DNA of 64,000 nucleotides from Paraclostridium bifermentans (GTDB lineage Bacteria; Bacillota; Clostridia; Peptostreptococcales; Peptostreptococcaceae): contig NZ_CP079737.1 in assembly GCF_019916025.1 (NCBI RefSeq), forward strand, positions 1,984,001 through 2,048,000. The letters are read 5' to 3'. The notes under the pieces are model-generated. The model saw only the letters and a program-made list of their open reading frames with translations, did not search any database and had not been told where the DNA came from. Shown one piece after another: positions 26,045 to 36,506 of this stretch. The position numbers and the translations under genes were made by a program. The first letter of the stretch is position 1; each line of letters opens with the position of its first letter.

Positions 26045-27376
26045 TTATTTAATACTTTGTTTAAATTTAAATATATTATAAGGATCATACATTTGCTTTA
26101 CTTCTGCAAGTCTACACTTATTTTTACCATAATATTCATTCATGTAATTTTCAAGAGGATAATAAGGGAAATTAATATAAGATCCTTCTGTAATACAGTA
26201 AATAGTATTAATGTTAGATTTTATCCAGTCTTTGTTTATTTCTTTATAGCAATTATTTTTAAACACTGTGTCAATATGAACTATATAAAAACTATCCCTA
26301 TAATAAAAAGCTGTATCAAACTTATCTACTTCACTTACTTTTCCACCTAAACCATATAAATTCAAACTAATTAATTCGCTACCTTCAGGCATTGGCTGAT
26401 TAACTATATCTACTAAACTCTCTAATGTACAATAATCATAAAATCTGTTAACAAACCTTCCATAGTTTTCAAAATATTGATATTGAGAGTATGAAGATCC
26501 TATATAAAGCATAGCTTGTAAAAATGTTACATAATTATATGTTAAATTAAAACCTTTCAATTTTTTAAATGATTCTAATAATTCATCTAATTCATCTGGA
26601 TTACCATAAAATAAACCTCTACAATTTATATTTAATCCACTTTCCGTCGATTTGTATATACTTCCCCTCATATTGATTTCAGGTACGGTACTAGTAATAA
26701 AACTTTGCCAAATATCTAAAAATTCAATTTGAGTAGATTTACTTGGATTTTCTATATTAAATTCAAATTCAGTTACATTATTTACTTTTGAAGGTAATTT
26801 AAAAGTCATAGAAACAACAACTCCAAAATTGCCTCCTCCGCCTCCTTTACATGCCCAAAATAAATCTGAGTTAGTAAATCTATTTGCTGTTATTAATTCA
26901 CCTTTATAATTTACTAGTGTCAACTCCAATAAACTGTCACAAGTAAGTCCATATTTCCTAGATGAATACCCCCAACCTCCGCCTATTGCAAGACCACTTA
27001 TACAAACTGTTGGACATGCTCCTCCTGGAAATGGATATCCTTTTCCACCTAAAAATGTATATAATTGACCTAATTCAATTCCATTTTGTACGGTAAATGT
27101 ATTTTTTTCATAATCTATTTTTATTCTATTTAAATTACTCACATCTATAACAACTACACCATTTCCTATCGAAAAGCCCTCGTAATGATGTCCCCCGCCT
27201 CTTATTCGTATTTTTAATCGTTTTTCTACGCTATAAACTACAGCTTTTTGAACATCCTCTATAGAGGTACAGTATATAATTTTTTCTGGATATTTATTTA
27301 TAGCTCTATTCCAGACTAACCTAGCTTGACTATAATAACTATCTCCAGGAGTTATTATTTCTGACATTTCAATCAC
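26045..27376 (-). CDS. FAD-dependent oxidoreductase, berberine-bridge-enzyme type
   Basis: A 443-residue PCMH-type flavoprotein. IRGGGHHYEGFSIGNG contains the His position for 8-alpha-histidyl FAD attachment, and PGGACPTVCISGLAIGGGWG has Cys at the position used for 6-S-cysteinyl attachment, so bicovalent FAD is possible. The C-terminal segment MYDPYNIFKFKQSI is the BBE motif. Such enzymes oxidise alcohols, sugars or secondary metabolites with oxygen or another acceptor, which is unusual in an anaerobe. No signal peptide is seen. The first ATG is used as start; a second ATG nine bases on is possible. It has no operon partner. Confidence 0.85.
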   Translation of the reverse strand: MIEMSEIITPGDSYYSQARLVWNRAINKYPEKIIYCTSIEDVQKAVVYSVEKRLKIRIRGGGHHYEGFSIGNGVVVIDVSNLNRIKIDYEKNTFTVQNGIELGQLYTFLGGKGYPFPGGACPTVCISGLAIGGGWGYSSRKYGLTCDSLLELTLVNYKGELITANRFTNSDLFWACKGGGGGNFGVVVSMTFKLPSKVNNVTEFEFNIENPSKSTQIEFLDIWQSFITSTVPEINMRGSIYKSTESGLNINCRGLFYGNPDELDELLESFKKLKGFNLTYNYVTFLQAMLYIGSSYSQYQYFENYGRFVNRFYDYCTLESLVDIVNQPMPEGSELISLNLYGLGGKVSEVDKFDTAFYYRDSFYIVHIDTVFKNNCYKEINKDWIKSNINTIYCITEGSYINFPYYPLENYMNEYYGKNKCRLAEVKQMYDPYNIFKFKQSIK

Positions 27377-27490
27377 CTAAAATATTTAGACTTGAATAAT
27401 ACATACAAGTATTACTCTTATATATATATGTTATCAGTATAGTTTTTGTGACTTTTTTCGACATTCACATTAACAAGTCTAATAAATAAA

Positions 27491-27537
27491 AATCAAACTA
27501 CTTTTCACCCTTAAAATACAGATAAAAAGTAGTTTAA
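27491..27537. terminator. Terminator of the DUF3955-like gene
   Basis: AAACTACTTTT/AAAAGTAGTTT stem with a U-rich tail on the minus strand. Confidence 0.8.
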
Positions 27538-27548
27538 TTTATCTTTTA

Positions 27549-27890
27549 TTAATTAATAATATTTCTACTTATCATAGATATTGATTGTGAATCTAGTGAT
27601 TTACAGTACGAAGATACTAAAAATAAATAAGACGCTGATAGTAATATAAGTATTATAGATACTGCAAATGCTATTTTATCTATCTTTTTAGGGTTGTGAA
27701 ACAAACCCCAAGTACTCATAATAGATGCAATGATGATAGATATTGATATTAGTAAAAATCCTGTTGGTATAAGACCAAATGGCTCTACTAACATACCGTC
27801 AGGAGTTACCTCAGATCCTATAATATTATAAGAAATAAAGCATATAACGCCTAAAACAAATGGAATAATTGTAACTAAATATTTTTTCAT
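27549..27890 (-). CDS. Small membrane protein, DUF3955-like
   Basis: A 113-residue protein with three hydrophobic helices (~residues 4-24, 38-60, 74-97). The segment GSEVTPDGMLVEPFGLIPTGFLLI resembles DUF3955 membrane proteins, of unknown function. The start at 27890 is chosen because the AAAGGATGAT ribosome site lies eight bases before it; an upstream ATG sits inside that site. A promoter lies at 27958-27986. Confidence 0.65.
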   Translation of the reverse strand: MKKYLVTIIPFVLGVICFISYNIIGSEVTPDGMLVEPFGLIPTGFLLISISIIIASIMSTWGLFHNPKKIDKIAFAVSIILILLSASYLFLVSSYCKSLDSQSISMISRNIIN

Positions 27891-27957
27891 AATTTTTATC
27901 ATCCTTTTTTTAATTTTTTAAATTTAATTCTTAACTAGTTTCTGAATTTATATTAAG

Positions 27958-27986
27958 AGTATAACAAAATATTTATCGTTTTTCAA
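27958..27986 (-). promoter_or_regulatory. Sigma-A promoter of the DUF3955-like gene
   Basis: Minus strand TTGAAA (27981-27986), 17-bp spacer, TATACT (27958-27963). The 27891-28236 gap otherwise contains only the MATE terminator. Confidence 0.75.
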
Positions 27987-28116
27987 TATATTTTTATCGA
28001 TTTTTTTATTTTTTTTAATGTTTTGCAATAAATAATTATTGTTTTAAATCAAAACAATATTGAAGTGAACTTTAAATACAAATTATATAAATTGAATCAA
28101 CTTTTTATAATTAAAT

Positions 28117-28170
28117 AAAAGAACCATCTTTGAATCATACTGTAAGTATAATTTCAAAGACGGTTCTTTT
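28117..28170. terminator. Intrinsic terminator of the MATE gene
   Basis: AAAAGAACCATCTTTGAA pairs with TTCAAAGACGGTTCTTTT (one mismatch) with flanking A/T-runs. Confidence 0.82.
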
Positions 28171-28236
28171 GTTAGTACAAGCTTTCATTATAATTAAAAA
28201 CTATTAATATTCATTAAATTTTTTATTATATTTTGC

Positions 28237-29607
28237 TTAAACTTGATAAGTTGTATTTATAATTTTACTTTCTTTTGATAATTGTTTTGATAGAATTATA
28301 AAGTAAATTACACATAATATAATTTGTATAGCTGTAGACATAGGAGTTGCAAGTCCTACTCTAAATAATGACACAGGTATTATTTTACTCATAATATATG
28401 ATACAGGTATTCTTACTCCAAAAGCGCCTATTATTCCTTGTATCATTACAAATGTTGTTTTTCCACATCCATTGAAATACCCTACCATACTAAACATAAT
28501 TGCAGTTAAAAGACAATCTATTCCATAAGCTTTCATATATTCCCATGCTGCTAAAACTACATCTTTATCCTTAGAGAACATACCTGCAAGTATATTTCCG
28601 TGGAAAAATGTAATATAAAACATTACAATACCACAGCACAACGAAGCTGAAATAGCGTAAATAAGAACTTTCTTTGCCCTATCGTAGTTTTTAGCTCCAT
28701 AGTTTTGTGCAACAAATGCAGATACAGCTTGAGAAAAAGATGAAGGTATTAACATTATAAATCCAACAAGTTTTTCTGCAACACCAATTCCTGCTGATGG
28801 AATCACTCCCATTGAATTCCCTATAATCATAATTACAAGAAAAGACATATGCACAAGTCCATCTTGTAGTGCTATTGGTGTTCCATATTTGATTATCTTT
28901 GAAGTTAAATTTTTATGAAACTTTATACTACTCTTAGAAAACTCAAAAGGAAGTCCTCGCTTTCTAATAATAATTACCGATAATATAACACTAATTGCCT
29001 GAGCCATTATAGTCGCCAGCGCAGCACCCATAACGGCCATTTTAAATATTCCAACAAATATTAAATCTCCTATAATATTTGTCACACAGGCTATCCCTAC
29101 CGTGATAAGAGGAGTTTTTGAATCACCTAAACCTCTAAATACTCCTCCTATAATATTGTACGCAATTATGAATATAGACCCTGCAGCACAAATTTTTATA
29201 TATATTGTTGTACTATCAAAGGCCTCTTTTGGGGTATGCATAAAAGTTGAAATATGTGAAGCAAAAGTAACAGTTAAAATAGTTATAACTATAGCTATGA
29301 TAGCAAAAATTGAAATACCACTTCCTACAACATCTCCAGCTTCTTTTGATTTGCCTTCTCCAAGCTTTTGACCTATAAGTATTGTGATACCCATAGTTAA
29401 TCCTGTAATTATTACGGTTATAGTCATCATTACTTGGCTACCAGTTGAAACTGCCGATACATCTGCTGCATTTCCAAATTGACCTACTATAAGCAAATCA
29501 ACTGCACCATACATAGTTTGCAAAAATAATGCAAGCAGTATAGGTATAGTAAATTTTAATAAAGGAGAAAATATTTTTCCCTCCGTAAAATTAGATATTT
29601 TTGACAT
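28237..29607 (-). CDS. MATE-family multidrug efflux transporter
   Basis: A 456-residue protein with twelve hydrophobic helices in two homologous halves, typical of MATE (NorM/DinF-like) cation-coupled exporters. LFLQTMYGAVDLLIVGQFGNAADVSAVS in the first two helices and VAEKLVGFIMLIPSSFSQAVSAFVAQNYGA in the second half are family landmarks. It is preceded by the MarR gene, and both promoters carry copies of the same TGTTTTGT palindrome, so it is very likely the target of that repressor. Substrates are unknown. Confidence 0.9.
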   Translation of the reverse strand: MSKISNFTEGKIFSPLLKFTIPILLALFLQTMYGAVDLLIVGQFGNAADVSAVSTGSQVMMTITVIITGLTMGITILIGQKLGEGKSKEAGDVVGSGISIFAIIAIVITILTVTFASHISTFMHTPKEAFDSTTIYIKICAAGSIFIIAYNIIGGVFRGLGDSKTPLITVGIACVTNIIGDLIFVGIFKMAVMGAALATIMAQAISVILSVIIIRKRGLPFEFSKSSIKFHKNLTSKIIKYGTPIALQDGLVHMSFLVIMIIGNSMGVIPSAGIGVAEKLVGFIMLIPSSFSQAVSAFVAQNYGAKNYDRAKKVLIYAISASLCCGIVMFYITFFHGNILAGMFSKDKDVVLAAWEYMKAYGIDCLLTAIMFSMVGYFNGCGKTTFVMIQGIIGAFGVRIPVSYIMSKIIPVSLFRVGLATPMSTAIQIILCVIYFIILSKQLSKESKIINTTYQV

Positions 29608-29627
29608 ATATCATCCTCCTCTTTTTA

Positions 29628-29643
29628 TGTTTTGTGCAAAACA
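29628..29643 (-). promoter_or_regulatory. MarR operator upstream of the MATE gene
   Basis: TGTTTTGTGCAAAACA, a palindrome with one mismatch, ~20 bases from the MATE start; nearly identical to the perfect copy at 30148-30165. Confidence 0.7.
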
Positions 29644-29683
29644 ATATTTATTTAAATATAACCGTTATTTAAAATTTAAACGG

Positions 29684-30127
29684 TTATTCTAGACTATTTC
29701 TTATTTTATTAAGTACATTTTGAAATACTTTTATTTCTTCCTCCGTTATATTTTCTGATAACTTGTTTTCTATTAAATCAATTGCATCTGATATTTTTTC
29801 ATAAATCTTTATTGATTTTTCTGTTAAAATGATTTTTTTCAATCGGCCATCTCCCTTAACAGGAACTCTTTCTATCAAGCCACTCTTTTCCATATTATTT
29901 AGCATTAAACTAATTGATGAACGTTTTAAGTCAAATACACTCTCTAAGTCCTTTTGAAATACCTCTTTACCATTACCTTCATTACATATAAAGTCTATTA
30001 CATAAGCCTGTGATATAGTTAAATTATCATCAATTGCACTGATTACAGAAGCATCCATTTTTCTTGAAATTATGTGATTAATTTTACTAATATCAAGACC
30101 TAACTTAAGCTTTTCTTTATTTATCAT
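29684..30127 (-). CDS. MarR-family transcriptional regulator
   Basis: A 147-residue winged-helix regulator: dimerisation helices at both ends, recognition region VFDLKRSSISLMLNNMEKSGLIERVPVKGDGRLKKIILT (wing with D-x-R). It probably represses itself and the MATE exporter 76 bp downstream, released by an exported drug-like ligand. The ribosome site GAGGTG precedes the ATG, and a perfect 18-bp palindrome lies 20 bases upstream. Confidence 0.88.
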   Translation of the reverse strand: MINKEKLKLGLDISKINHIISRKMDASVISAIDDNLTISQAYVIDFICNEGNGKEVFQKDLESVFDLKRSSISLMLNNMEKSGLIERVPVKGDGRLKKIILTEKSIKIYEKISDAIDLIENKLSENITEEEIKVFQNVLNKIRNSLE

Positions 30128-30147
30128 ATAAACACCTCAATATAAAT

Positions 30148-30165
30148 TTGTTTTGTACAAAACAA
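30148..30165 (-). promoter_or_regulatory. MarR autoregulatory operator
   Basis: Perfect 18-bp palindrome TTGTTTTGTACAAAACAA directly upstream of the marR ribosome site. Confidence 0.75.
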
Positions 30166-30250
30166 TATTAACTATTCTTACTCTTTATGTCAATAAAATA
30201 TTATTAAATTTTTAAGTGATGTCTTATATTTTTTAATATTTTAATTATAT

Positions 30251-30285
30251 AAAAAGCCCATATCTTAAATCAAGATATGAGCTTT
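30251..30285. terminator. Terminator of the esterase gene
   Basis: AAAGCCCATATCTT/AAGATATGAGCTTT stem with one mismatch and T-rich flank. Confidence 0.8.
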
Positions 30286-30289
30286 CTTT

Positions 30290-31222
30290 CTATCCTTTTA
30301 TAAATTCTACAACTTCTTCTATTAATGCATCCGCTTGAGGACAGTTTCCTGTATTATCTATAAATGCATGTCTAGTATTTTTATATAAACTAAATTTCAC
30401 TTCATTCCCTGCTTTTTCTAATTTTTCAGCATATTTTAATGAACTTTCATGTAAGAAATCTAAGTCTCCAACAACTATAAAAGCACTAGCTAAATTGCTT
30501 AAATCATCACAATGCATTGGTGAAACATACTTGTCTGTAGCCTTAGCTTTTCTCTTTAAATACCATTCGAGAATTATTTCACTAAATATTTTTGCCATTT
30601 TATCACTATTATCCGCCTCCATAGATTGTAAATCTGTTGCTGGATAAAGTAATATCTGCTTAGCTATGTTAAACTCTTTTCTATCTCTAGCCATTATAGA
30701 AATAACAGCCGAATAGTTTCCTCCTGCACTATCTCCTGATACGATAACATTATCTGTGTCTATATTTAATTCATCTTTATTTTCAATAGCCCATTTTACA
30801 GCCGCATAACAATCTTCTACACCTGTTGGGTATGGATTTTCTGGTGCTAATCCGTAATCTACTGATATAACTAAAGTATCAGCCTTATCAGATATAGCCT
30901 TACAGTAATCATGAACTGCATCTATAGACCCCGCAAACCATCCACCACCATGTATGAATATCATTACTGGTCTTTTTTTATCTTCCTCAGGCTTATAAAT
31001 TCTTATTCTAATATCATTTTTATATCCTTTGATATTTTTATCTTCAACTATTATAGGTCTAGTGCTTATATCTTTACTCACTCCACCCATCATCGATCTT
31101 AACTTTTTCACATTCGATTTCATCCATAACTTACCTACGAAAGCAGGCATTTTTATATAATCACCGGCAAATCCTTCATTTTCAATTTCTATAAAGTCAA
31201 AATTTTTTTCAGTATATTTCAC
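30290..31222 (-). CDS. Alpha/beta-hydrolase, hormone-sensitive-lipase type esterase
   Basis: A 310-residue cytosolic hydrolase. The oxyanion-hole motif HGGGWFAGS (~residue 90) and nucleophile motif GDSAGGN (~164) define the HSL/esterase family IV; the C-terminal Asp/His are in DLDFLHESS and NTRHAF. It hydrolyses short-chain acyl or acetyl esters, possibly deacetylating plant-type glycosides. The GH3 gene lies upstream on the same strand, only 75 bp away, which suggests joint use on acylated oligosaccharides. Confidence 0.85.
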   Translation of the reverse strand: MKYTEKNFDFIEIENEGFAGDYIKMPAFVGKLWMKSNVKKLRSMMGGVSKDISTRPIIVEDKNIKGYKNDIRIRIYKPEEDKKRPVMIFIHGGGWFAGSIDAVHDYCKAISDKADTLVISVDYGLAPENPYPTGVEDCYAAVKWAIENKDELNIDTDNVIVSGDSAGGNYSAVISIMARDRKEFNIAKQILLYPATDLQSMEADNSDKMAKIFSEIILEWYLKRKAKATDKYVSPMHCDDLSNLASAFIVVGDLDFLHESSLKYAEKLEKAGNEVKFSLYKNTRHAFIDNTGNCPQADALIEEVVEFIKG

Positions 31223-31297
31223 AAGTATACACTCCTTATTTGAATTTCTACTTACAGTTAATTTGCTCTTTAGTAAACTAATTTTCCACTTATAATT

Positions 31298-33541
31298 TTA
31301 ACTATTTATACTTTCAATTATTCTGTCTACAAGCTGTTGACCCCCATCAGGATTAAAAGTAGCTAAAGCTCTAAGTGGCATGAACTTCATCATTTCTGCA
31401 AACATGTTCCCTTCGCCTAGACCACTTGTATCTCTACCAAAACTTTGTATCATTGCATCCATTATCTGTTGAACTTCAGGAAGATGTGATATATCTCCTA
31501 AAGCCGTATTTTTAGTAACAATAGTTTTAATAGGTGAAGTAGTATTTACTGTTATTACTTCTTTTAAAACTATTTCTCTTGAGGATTTTCCTATTAAAAT
31601 TTCAAATTCTCCACTTTCTACATGCCAATCACCTAAATCAACATTATAGTATGCGAAACTTCTCTTATTTAATATAAATGTAACTTCTTTTTCTTCTCCT
31701 GGCTCTAGCCCTATTTTTTCAAATCCTTTTAACTCTTTTTCTGGTCTTATTACACTACTTTCCTTATCGCTTATATATAACTGTACTATTTCTTTTCCAA
31801 ATACATCCCCAATGTTTTTTATACTTACACTTACAGTCACTTTTTCAGTATCATCTATTTCATTTTTACTTATTTTTAAATTACTATACTCAAAGTTTGT
31901 ATAGCTTAGTCCATATCCAAATGGGAATAATACGTCCATTGCTTTTTTATCGTAATATCTATATCCTACAAATATGCCTTCTTTGTATTCTACTTTATCT
32001 ACTTCCCCTGGAAAATTTAAATAAGATGGGTTATCCGATAATTTTAGTGCAAATGTTTCTGCTAACTTACCACTTGGATTAACTTCACCATACAATATAT
32101 CACATATAGCTTTACCACTAGCTTGCCCTGTTAAATAAGCTTCAAGTATCGCTTTTACATCACTTACAAAAGGCATTTCTATTGGAGATCCATTACTTAA
32201 TATTACTACTATATTTTCATTTACAGATTTTAATGCTTTAACTAAATCATATTGATTTTTAGGTATATTTAAATGTGTTCTATCGAATCCTTCAGACTCA
32301 TATCTTTCTGGAAGGCCAATAAATAAAATAACTTTATCAGCTTCTATAGCCAATTGTTTAGCTTCTTCTGTTAACTCATAAATAGTATCATCTATGCTTA
32401 AATCATACCCTCTAGCATATCTTATATTTTCAGATCCTGCGAAGTTTACTATCTCTTCATATGTATTATCCAATTTAGTTGGATTTATATGAGAACTTCC
32501 TCCACCCTGGTATCTAACCTTAGTTGCTAGCTCACCTATAACCGCTATCTTTTCTTCTTTTTTAAGAGGAAGTATTTTTTCTTCATTCTTAAGAAGCACC
32601 ATGCATTCTCCAGCTATTTTTCTAGCTAATTCATGATGTTTTTCTTTGCTGTATATAACACTTTCTCTTTTATTTTCTATTGCTTTAAATGTTATATTTA
32701 ATATTCTTTCTACTGCTTTATCTAAAACTCCTTCACTTAATCTATTGCTTTTAACTGCTTCAACTATTAAAGCATCTCCCATACCACCGTCAGCTGGCAT
32801 TTGAAGTTCTAGACCTGCATATAACCCTTTATCTCTATCATTTACCGCACCCCAGTCAGACACAACGAACCCTTCAAATCCCCACTCATTTCTTAATATT
32901 TCTGTAAGTAATCTATAGTTTTCAGAGCAATATTCTCCATTTAACTTATTATATGCACACATTACAGTCCATGGCTGAGCTTCTTTTACAGCAGTTTCAA
33001 AACTTGCTAAGTATATTTCTCTTAAAGTCCTTTCATCAACTATTGTATCTATAGTCATCCTTCTATGCTCTTGGTTATTAGCCGCAAAGTGTTTTAAAGA
33101 TGTACCAATACCTTGACTTTGTGTTCCTTGTATTTGATTCTTAGCCATTTCACTGCTTAAATATGGATCCTCTGAATAATATTCAAAGTTTCTACCACAT
33201 AAAGGCGATCTTTTTATATTCGCCCCTGGCCCTAATACTATTGACACATTCTCAGATTGACATTCTTCTCCTATAGCTATCCCAAGCTCTTTTACTAAAT
33301 CTCTATCAAATGAGCAAGCAAGTGCTGATGCTGTTGGAAAGCAAGTAGACTCTACACTTTCATTTATCCCTAGATGATCTGCTCCTTCTGATTGTTTTCT
33401 TAAGCCATGAGGTCCATCGGTCATCATTATTGATGGTATGTTTAGTCTCTCTATCGGCTTAGTATTCCAGAAATTTAAACCTGAGCATAATGATGCTTTC
33501 TCTTCTAAACTCATTTGTTTTATTAGTTCTTTAATGTTCAT
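31298..33541 (-). CDS. Glycoside hydrolase family 3 beta-glycosidase
   Basis: A 747-residue cytosolic enzyme without signal peptide. The GH3 TIM-barrel begins at ~residue 5; [20 protein letters not shown] (K150/H151) and [13 protein letters not shown] (nucleophile Asp229) are visible. The alpha/beta sandwich with [13 protein letters not shown] follows (~345), then a fibronectin-III-like domain (~560-650) common in beta-glucosidases. A further C-terminal ~75 residues complete it. It removes terminal beta-linked glucose or xylose from oligosaccharides. Upstream lies an AraC-GH39 gene that may control it. Confidence 0.9.
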   Translation of the reverse strand: MNIKELIKQMSLEEKASLCSGLNFWNTKPIERLNIPSIMMTDGPHGLRKQSEGADHLGINESVESTCFPTASALACSFDRDLVKELGIAIGEECQSENVSIVLGPGANIKRSPLCGRNFEYYSEDPYLSSEMAKNQIQGTQSQGIGTSLKHFAANNQEHRRMTIDTIVDERTLREIYLASFETAVKEAQPWTVMCAYNKLNGEYCSENYRLLTEILRNEWGFEGFVVSDWGAVNDRDKGLYAGLELQMPADGGMGDALIVEAVKSNRLSEGVLDKAVERILNITFKAIENKRESVIYSKEKHHELARKIAGECMVLLKNEEKILPLKKEEKIAVIGELATKVRYQGGGSSHINPTKLDNTYEEIVNFAGSENIRYARGYDLSIDDTIYELTEEAKQLAIEADKVILFIGLPERYESEGFDRTHLNIPKNQYDLVKALKSVNENIVVILSNGSPIEMPFVSDVKAILEAYLTGQASGKAICDILYGEVNPSGKLAETFALKLSDNPSYLNFPGEVDKVEYKEGIFVGYRYYDKKAMDVLFPFGYGLSYTNFEYSNLKISKNEIDDTEKVTVSVSIKNIGDVFGKEIVQLYISDKESSVIRPEKELKGFEKIGLEPGEEKEVTFILNKRSFAYYNVDLGDWHVESGEFEILIGKSSREIVLKEVITVNTTSPIKTIVTKNTALGDISHLPEVQQIMDAMIQSFGRDTSGLGEGNMFAEMMKFMPLRALATFNPDGGQQLVDRIIESINS

Positions 33542-33740
33542 TTATAAATTCCCCTTTTATTTTTAAGTTTATAAATTTTATTTTTTTAACTATAATAAAA
33601 AATATTATATAGTTTTATAATATTCCTTATTTATAATTTTATATTTTTAAAAAATAAATTTCGATTTAATTTTTAATTAATTTCAGGTCAAATCTTAACT
33701 TATTTTTATAAAAAACAGTTCAAGGAAAGTATTTTCAATT

Positions 33741-33787
33741 AAAAAATCACTGCAAATAGATTAAATTTTAACTCTTCGCAGTGATTT
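33741..33787 (-). terminator. Terminator of the AraC-GH39 gene
   Basis: AAATCACTGC/GCAGTGATTT stem followed by TTTTTT on the minus strand. The remaining ~200 bp up to the GH3 gene are AT-rich with no gene seen. Confidence 0.8.
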
Positions 33788-33790
33788 ATA

Positions 33791-36286
33791 TTAATATTTT
33801 GGTTTTATAGTATAAAATTTGACTTCATGTGGTTCTAAGTTAGCATTTATAATATAGTCATTATTTATGTATTTTTTATACTTCTTTATTTCTATCATTG
33901 AGCTATTATTTATGTAAGCTACATCCTCTTCATCTAAGTAATCAGGACTTCCCATATTAACCCACGTATCAAAAGACGAGCCATGTTCTTTGCTAATCTT
34001 ATACTCTTTAAACAAATACTCTCCAGATTCAATATTTTTTAAATTAATCGTAATATTTTTTTCTATATTTTTAAACACATTATACCTATCTATTTTACTT
34101 ATTTGAGAAATATCTCCTCTAGAATAAATATTATCAAAGTGACAATAATTATAAATCATAATTTGATAGGTATCAAATTGTTTAGTAACAATATAGCAAT
34201 CTCCTATATCTATTAATTTATCTCCTAACTTATTTAAAAGTTCATATGCATAGAAAGCAGATTTTTTAATTCCATTGTTTAATATAAGTCCTAACCCACC
34301 ATGAAATAAATCTTCATCTATTCTAAACTCTTCTAGTAAATCAGTAGCAGCCCAATATCCAAATCCATCTAATTTATCTAAATTCTCAATGATATTTTTG
34401 GTAATGTAACTAGCCTTGTATAAAGTATCATTAGTAAGATCTCTATGTGATGGTGTCGAGTTCCATTCTGTCATATATATACTAGTATTTTCTAATTTAA
34501 ACCTTTTCAATATCTCTTTTATTTTATTTATTACTACGCTAAGATAATTTACATTTTTACTAATACATATTTTAAGTTCATTATTTAATAAATACTCAGT
34601 TACACTTCTATCTAAATATTCTACTGGATAACTATGAAAAGTTATAAAGTCCGGTATACAATTATTCTCTATGCAATAGTTCAAGTATATTTCTAACCAA
34701 TTATTTTTCAAAATGTTATACCCTAATATAGATGGTCCTCCTACTTTAAAGTTGCTATTTACAGACTTTATAGTATTATACGTTTCTTTAAAAAACTCAT
34801 TGTAGTATTCTTCTTTATTAAATCCAAAGACTGAGTCTATGTCAGGCTCATTCCAAACCTCAAAATACCAAGAACTAACTTCCTCAAATCCATATTTATT
34901 TACACAATGTCTAATAAAATTTTCAACTAATAAATTCCATAGCTTAATATCTTTAGGCTCACTAATGACACTTTTTGTGTAAAAAATTGACTTGTTTGTA
35001 TTAAGTGCAAGTTTAGATGGCATGAATCCAAGCTCTACAAAAGGCTTTAAATTTATACTCAATAGAAAATCAAAAAGCTTATCTATATATGTAAAGTTAA
35101 AACTAGGATTATTATTTTTTTCATCATAAACCATCATACTATCATCGAAGATTCCATGAAATCTAATATATTTAAATCCAATTTTACTTTGAATCTCTAT
35201 TAGATGCTCTTGTACATCTTTCATCAAACCTTCTTTAGCCTTTCCTATTGTAATTAAATTTTTCCATGTATTGTTTATACTTTTAATTGTTTTGCTTGCA
35301 TCAACATGTACAACATTTTCCACCTTATCTATTATTTCTAAACCTTTTGCATCTTCTTGACCCTTTAAATATTTAAAAATAAAATCTATTTGATTATTTT
35401 CATTAATCTCTAAATAATTGATACCTCTGTCTGTCTTACTATTTTTTATTTCATTTATATTACAAAATTTTTTCCTATAGTTACTAGGTGTTTCTTTATA
35501 TGTATTCTTAAATAAATTTGTAAATGATTTTGTATTTGCAAAACCATTATTTAGAGCTATATCAGTAATGTTGTAATCAGTGTTCAGTAAATCTTTCATT
35601 GCATGTTCTAATCTTATAGAATTTAGATATGCTAGAAAATTTACTCCCATATGTTTTTCAAAAAATTTACTAAAATATTGAGGTGATAAGTACTCCATAC
35701 TAGATATATTATTTAGAGTTATATCTTCTTTATAGTTTTTTTGCATATGTGAAATTACTCTATTCAACCTATCTAGATGTTTATAATTTTTATTTTCTGT
35801 CTTTGTTTTTGTACTATTCTTAAATCTGTTTATTAGTATATATACTAACTCATTTAGCAATGAGTTTATTTTTATATTATATCCGTTGCTTTGTTTTAAA
35901 TAGTTATATGTTATTTCTGATAGTATTTTCCTAATTAATATAAATCTTTTATCGTCTTTAGTATATTCAAATGATTTACAGTTTAAGTTTATTTTATCAA
36001 TATCTTCATATAAATCATTAAATGATGATAGATCTATTTGAATTGCTATTACTATATTATTTTTTTCAGACTTTATTGAATGTATTTCTTTTGAGTTTAT
36101 TATTATTAAATCATCTTCTTGTAGATTATACTTTTTCCCATCAACTAATAAATCTACTTCCCCATTTGCCACTAATAATATTTCTATACTTTCATGCCAG
36201 TGACTTTGAACAACATCTACTTCATGAATAAATATATTTACTGGTAATGATTCATTAAACTTTATAGTTTCGTATATATACCTCAT
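33791..36286 (-). CDS. AraC-type regulator fused to a GH39 (beta-xylosidase-like) domain
   Basis: An 831-residue protein in three parts. Residues ~1-90 form an AraC-type cupin (HWHESIEILLVANGEV). Residues ~170-275 are the double AraC helix-turn-helix (LNNISSMEYLSPQYFSKFFEKHMG and NITDIALNNGFANTKSFTNLFKNTY). Residues ~290-831 resemble GH39: EVWNEPDID with acid/base Glu480 and YMTEWNS with nucleophile Glu607. Both catalytic Glu are present, so the domain may be an active xylosidase or a sugar-sensing module. It probably controls itself or the GH3/esterase genes. There is no signal peptide, so it acts in the cytoplasm. Confidence 0.87.
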   Translation of the reverse strand: MRYIYETIKFNESLPVNIFIHEVDVVQSHWHESIEILLVANGEVDLLVDGKKYNLQEDDLIIINSKEIHSIKSEKNNIVIAIQIDLSSFNDLYEDIDKINLNCKSFEYTKDDKRFILIRKILSEITYNYLKQSNGYNIKINSLLNELVYILINRFKNSTKTKTENKNYKHLDRLNRVISHMQKNYKEDITLNNISSMEYLSPQYFSKFFEKHMGVNFLAYLNSIRLEHAMKDLLNTDYNITDIALNNGFANTKSFTNLFKNTYKETPSNYRKKFCNINEIKNSKTDRGINYLEINENNQIDFIFKYLKGQEDAKGLEIIDKVENVVHVDASKTIKSINNTWKNLITIGKAKEGLMKDVQEHLIEIQSKIGFKYIRFHGIFDDSMMVYDEKNNNPSFNFTYIDKLFDFLLSINLKPFVELGFMPSKLALNTNKSIFYTKSVISEPKDIKLWNLLVENFIRHCVNKYGFEEVSSWYFEVWNEPDIDSVFGFNKEEYYNEFFKETYNTIKSVNSNFKVGGPSILGYNILKNNWLEIYLNYCIENNCIPDFITFHSYPVEYLDRSVTEYLLNNELKICISKNVNYLSVVINKIKEILKRFKLENTSIYMTEWNSTPSHRDLTNDTLYKASYITKNIIENLDKLDGFGYWAATDLLEEFRIDEDLFHGGLGLILNNGIKKSAFYAYELLNKLGDKLIDIGDCYIVTKQFDTYQIMIYNYCHFDNIYSRGDISQISKIDRYNVFKNIEKNITINLKNIESGEYLFKEYKISKEHGSSFDTWVNMGSPDYLDEEDVAYINNSSMIEIKKYKKYINNDYIINANLEPHEVKFYTIKPKY

Positions 36287-36430
36287 TTTTTACCTCACTA
36301 CTTATATTATATAAATTTTATATTATATCCATTTGTTTAATTTAATCTTACCATATTACTATTTATTTTTATAACCAAAATACTACATTAGTTGATATAG
36401 TATTATAAATCTAGTTAATAAAAATCATAT

Positions 36431-36458
36431 AAAAAAGGCAGATTTCTCTGCCTTTTTT
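36431..36458. terminator. Intrinsic terminator
   Basis: AAAAAGGCAG/CTGCCTTTTTT hairpin 48 bases after the 36507 gene. Confidence 0.88.
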
Positions 36459-36506
36459 ATGTGATTTGATATTTTCAATACCTTTATTTATCTATTTATT
36501 TTCAAA

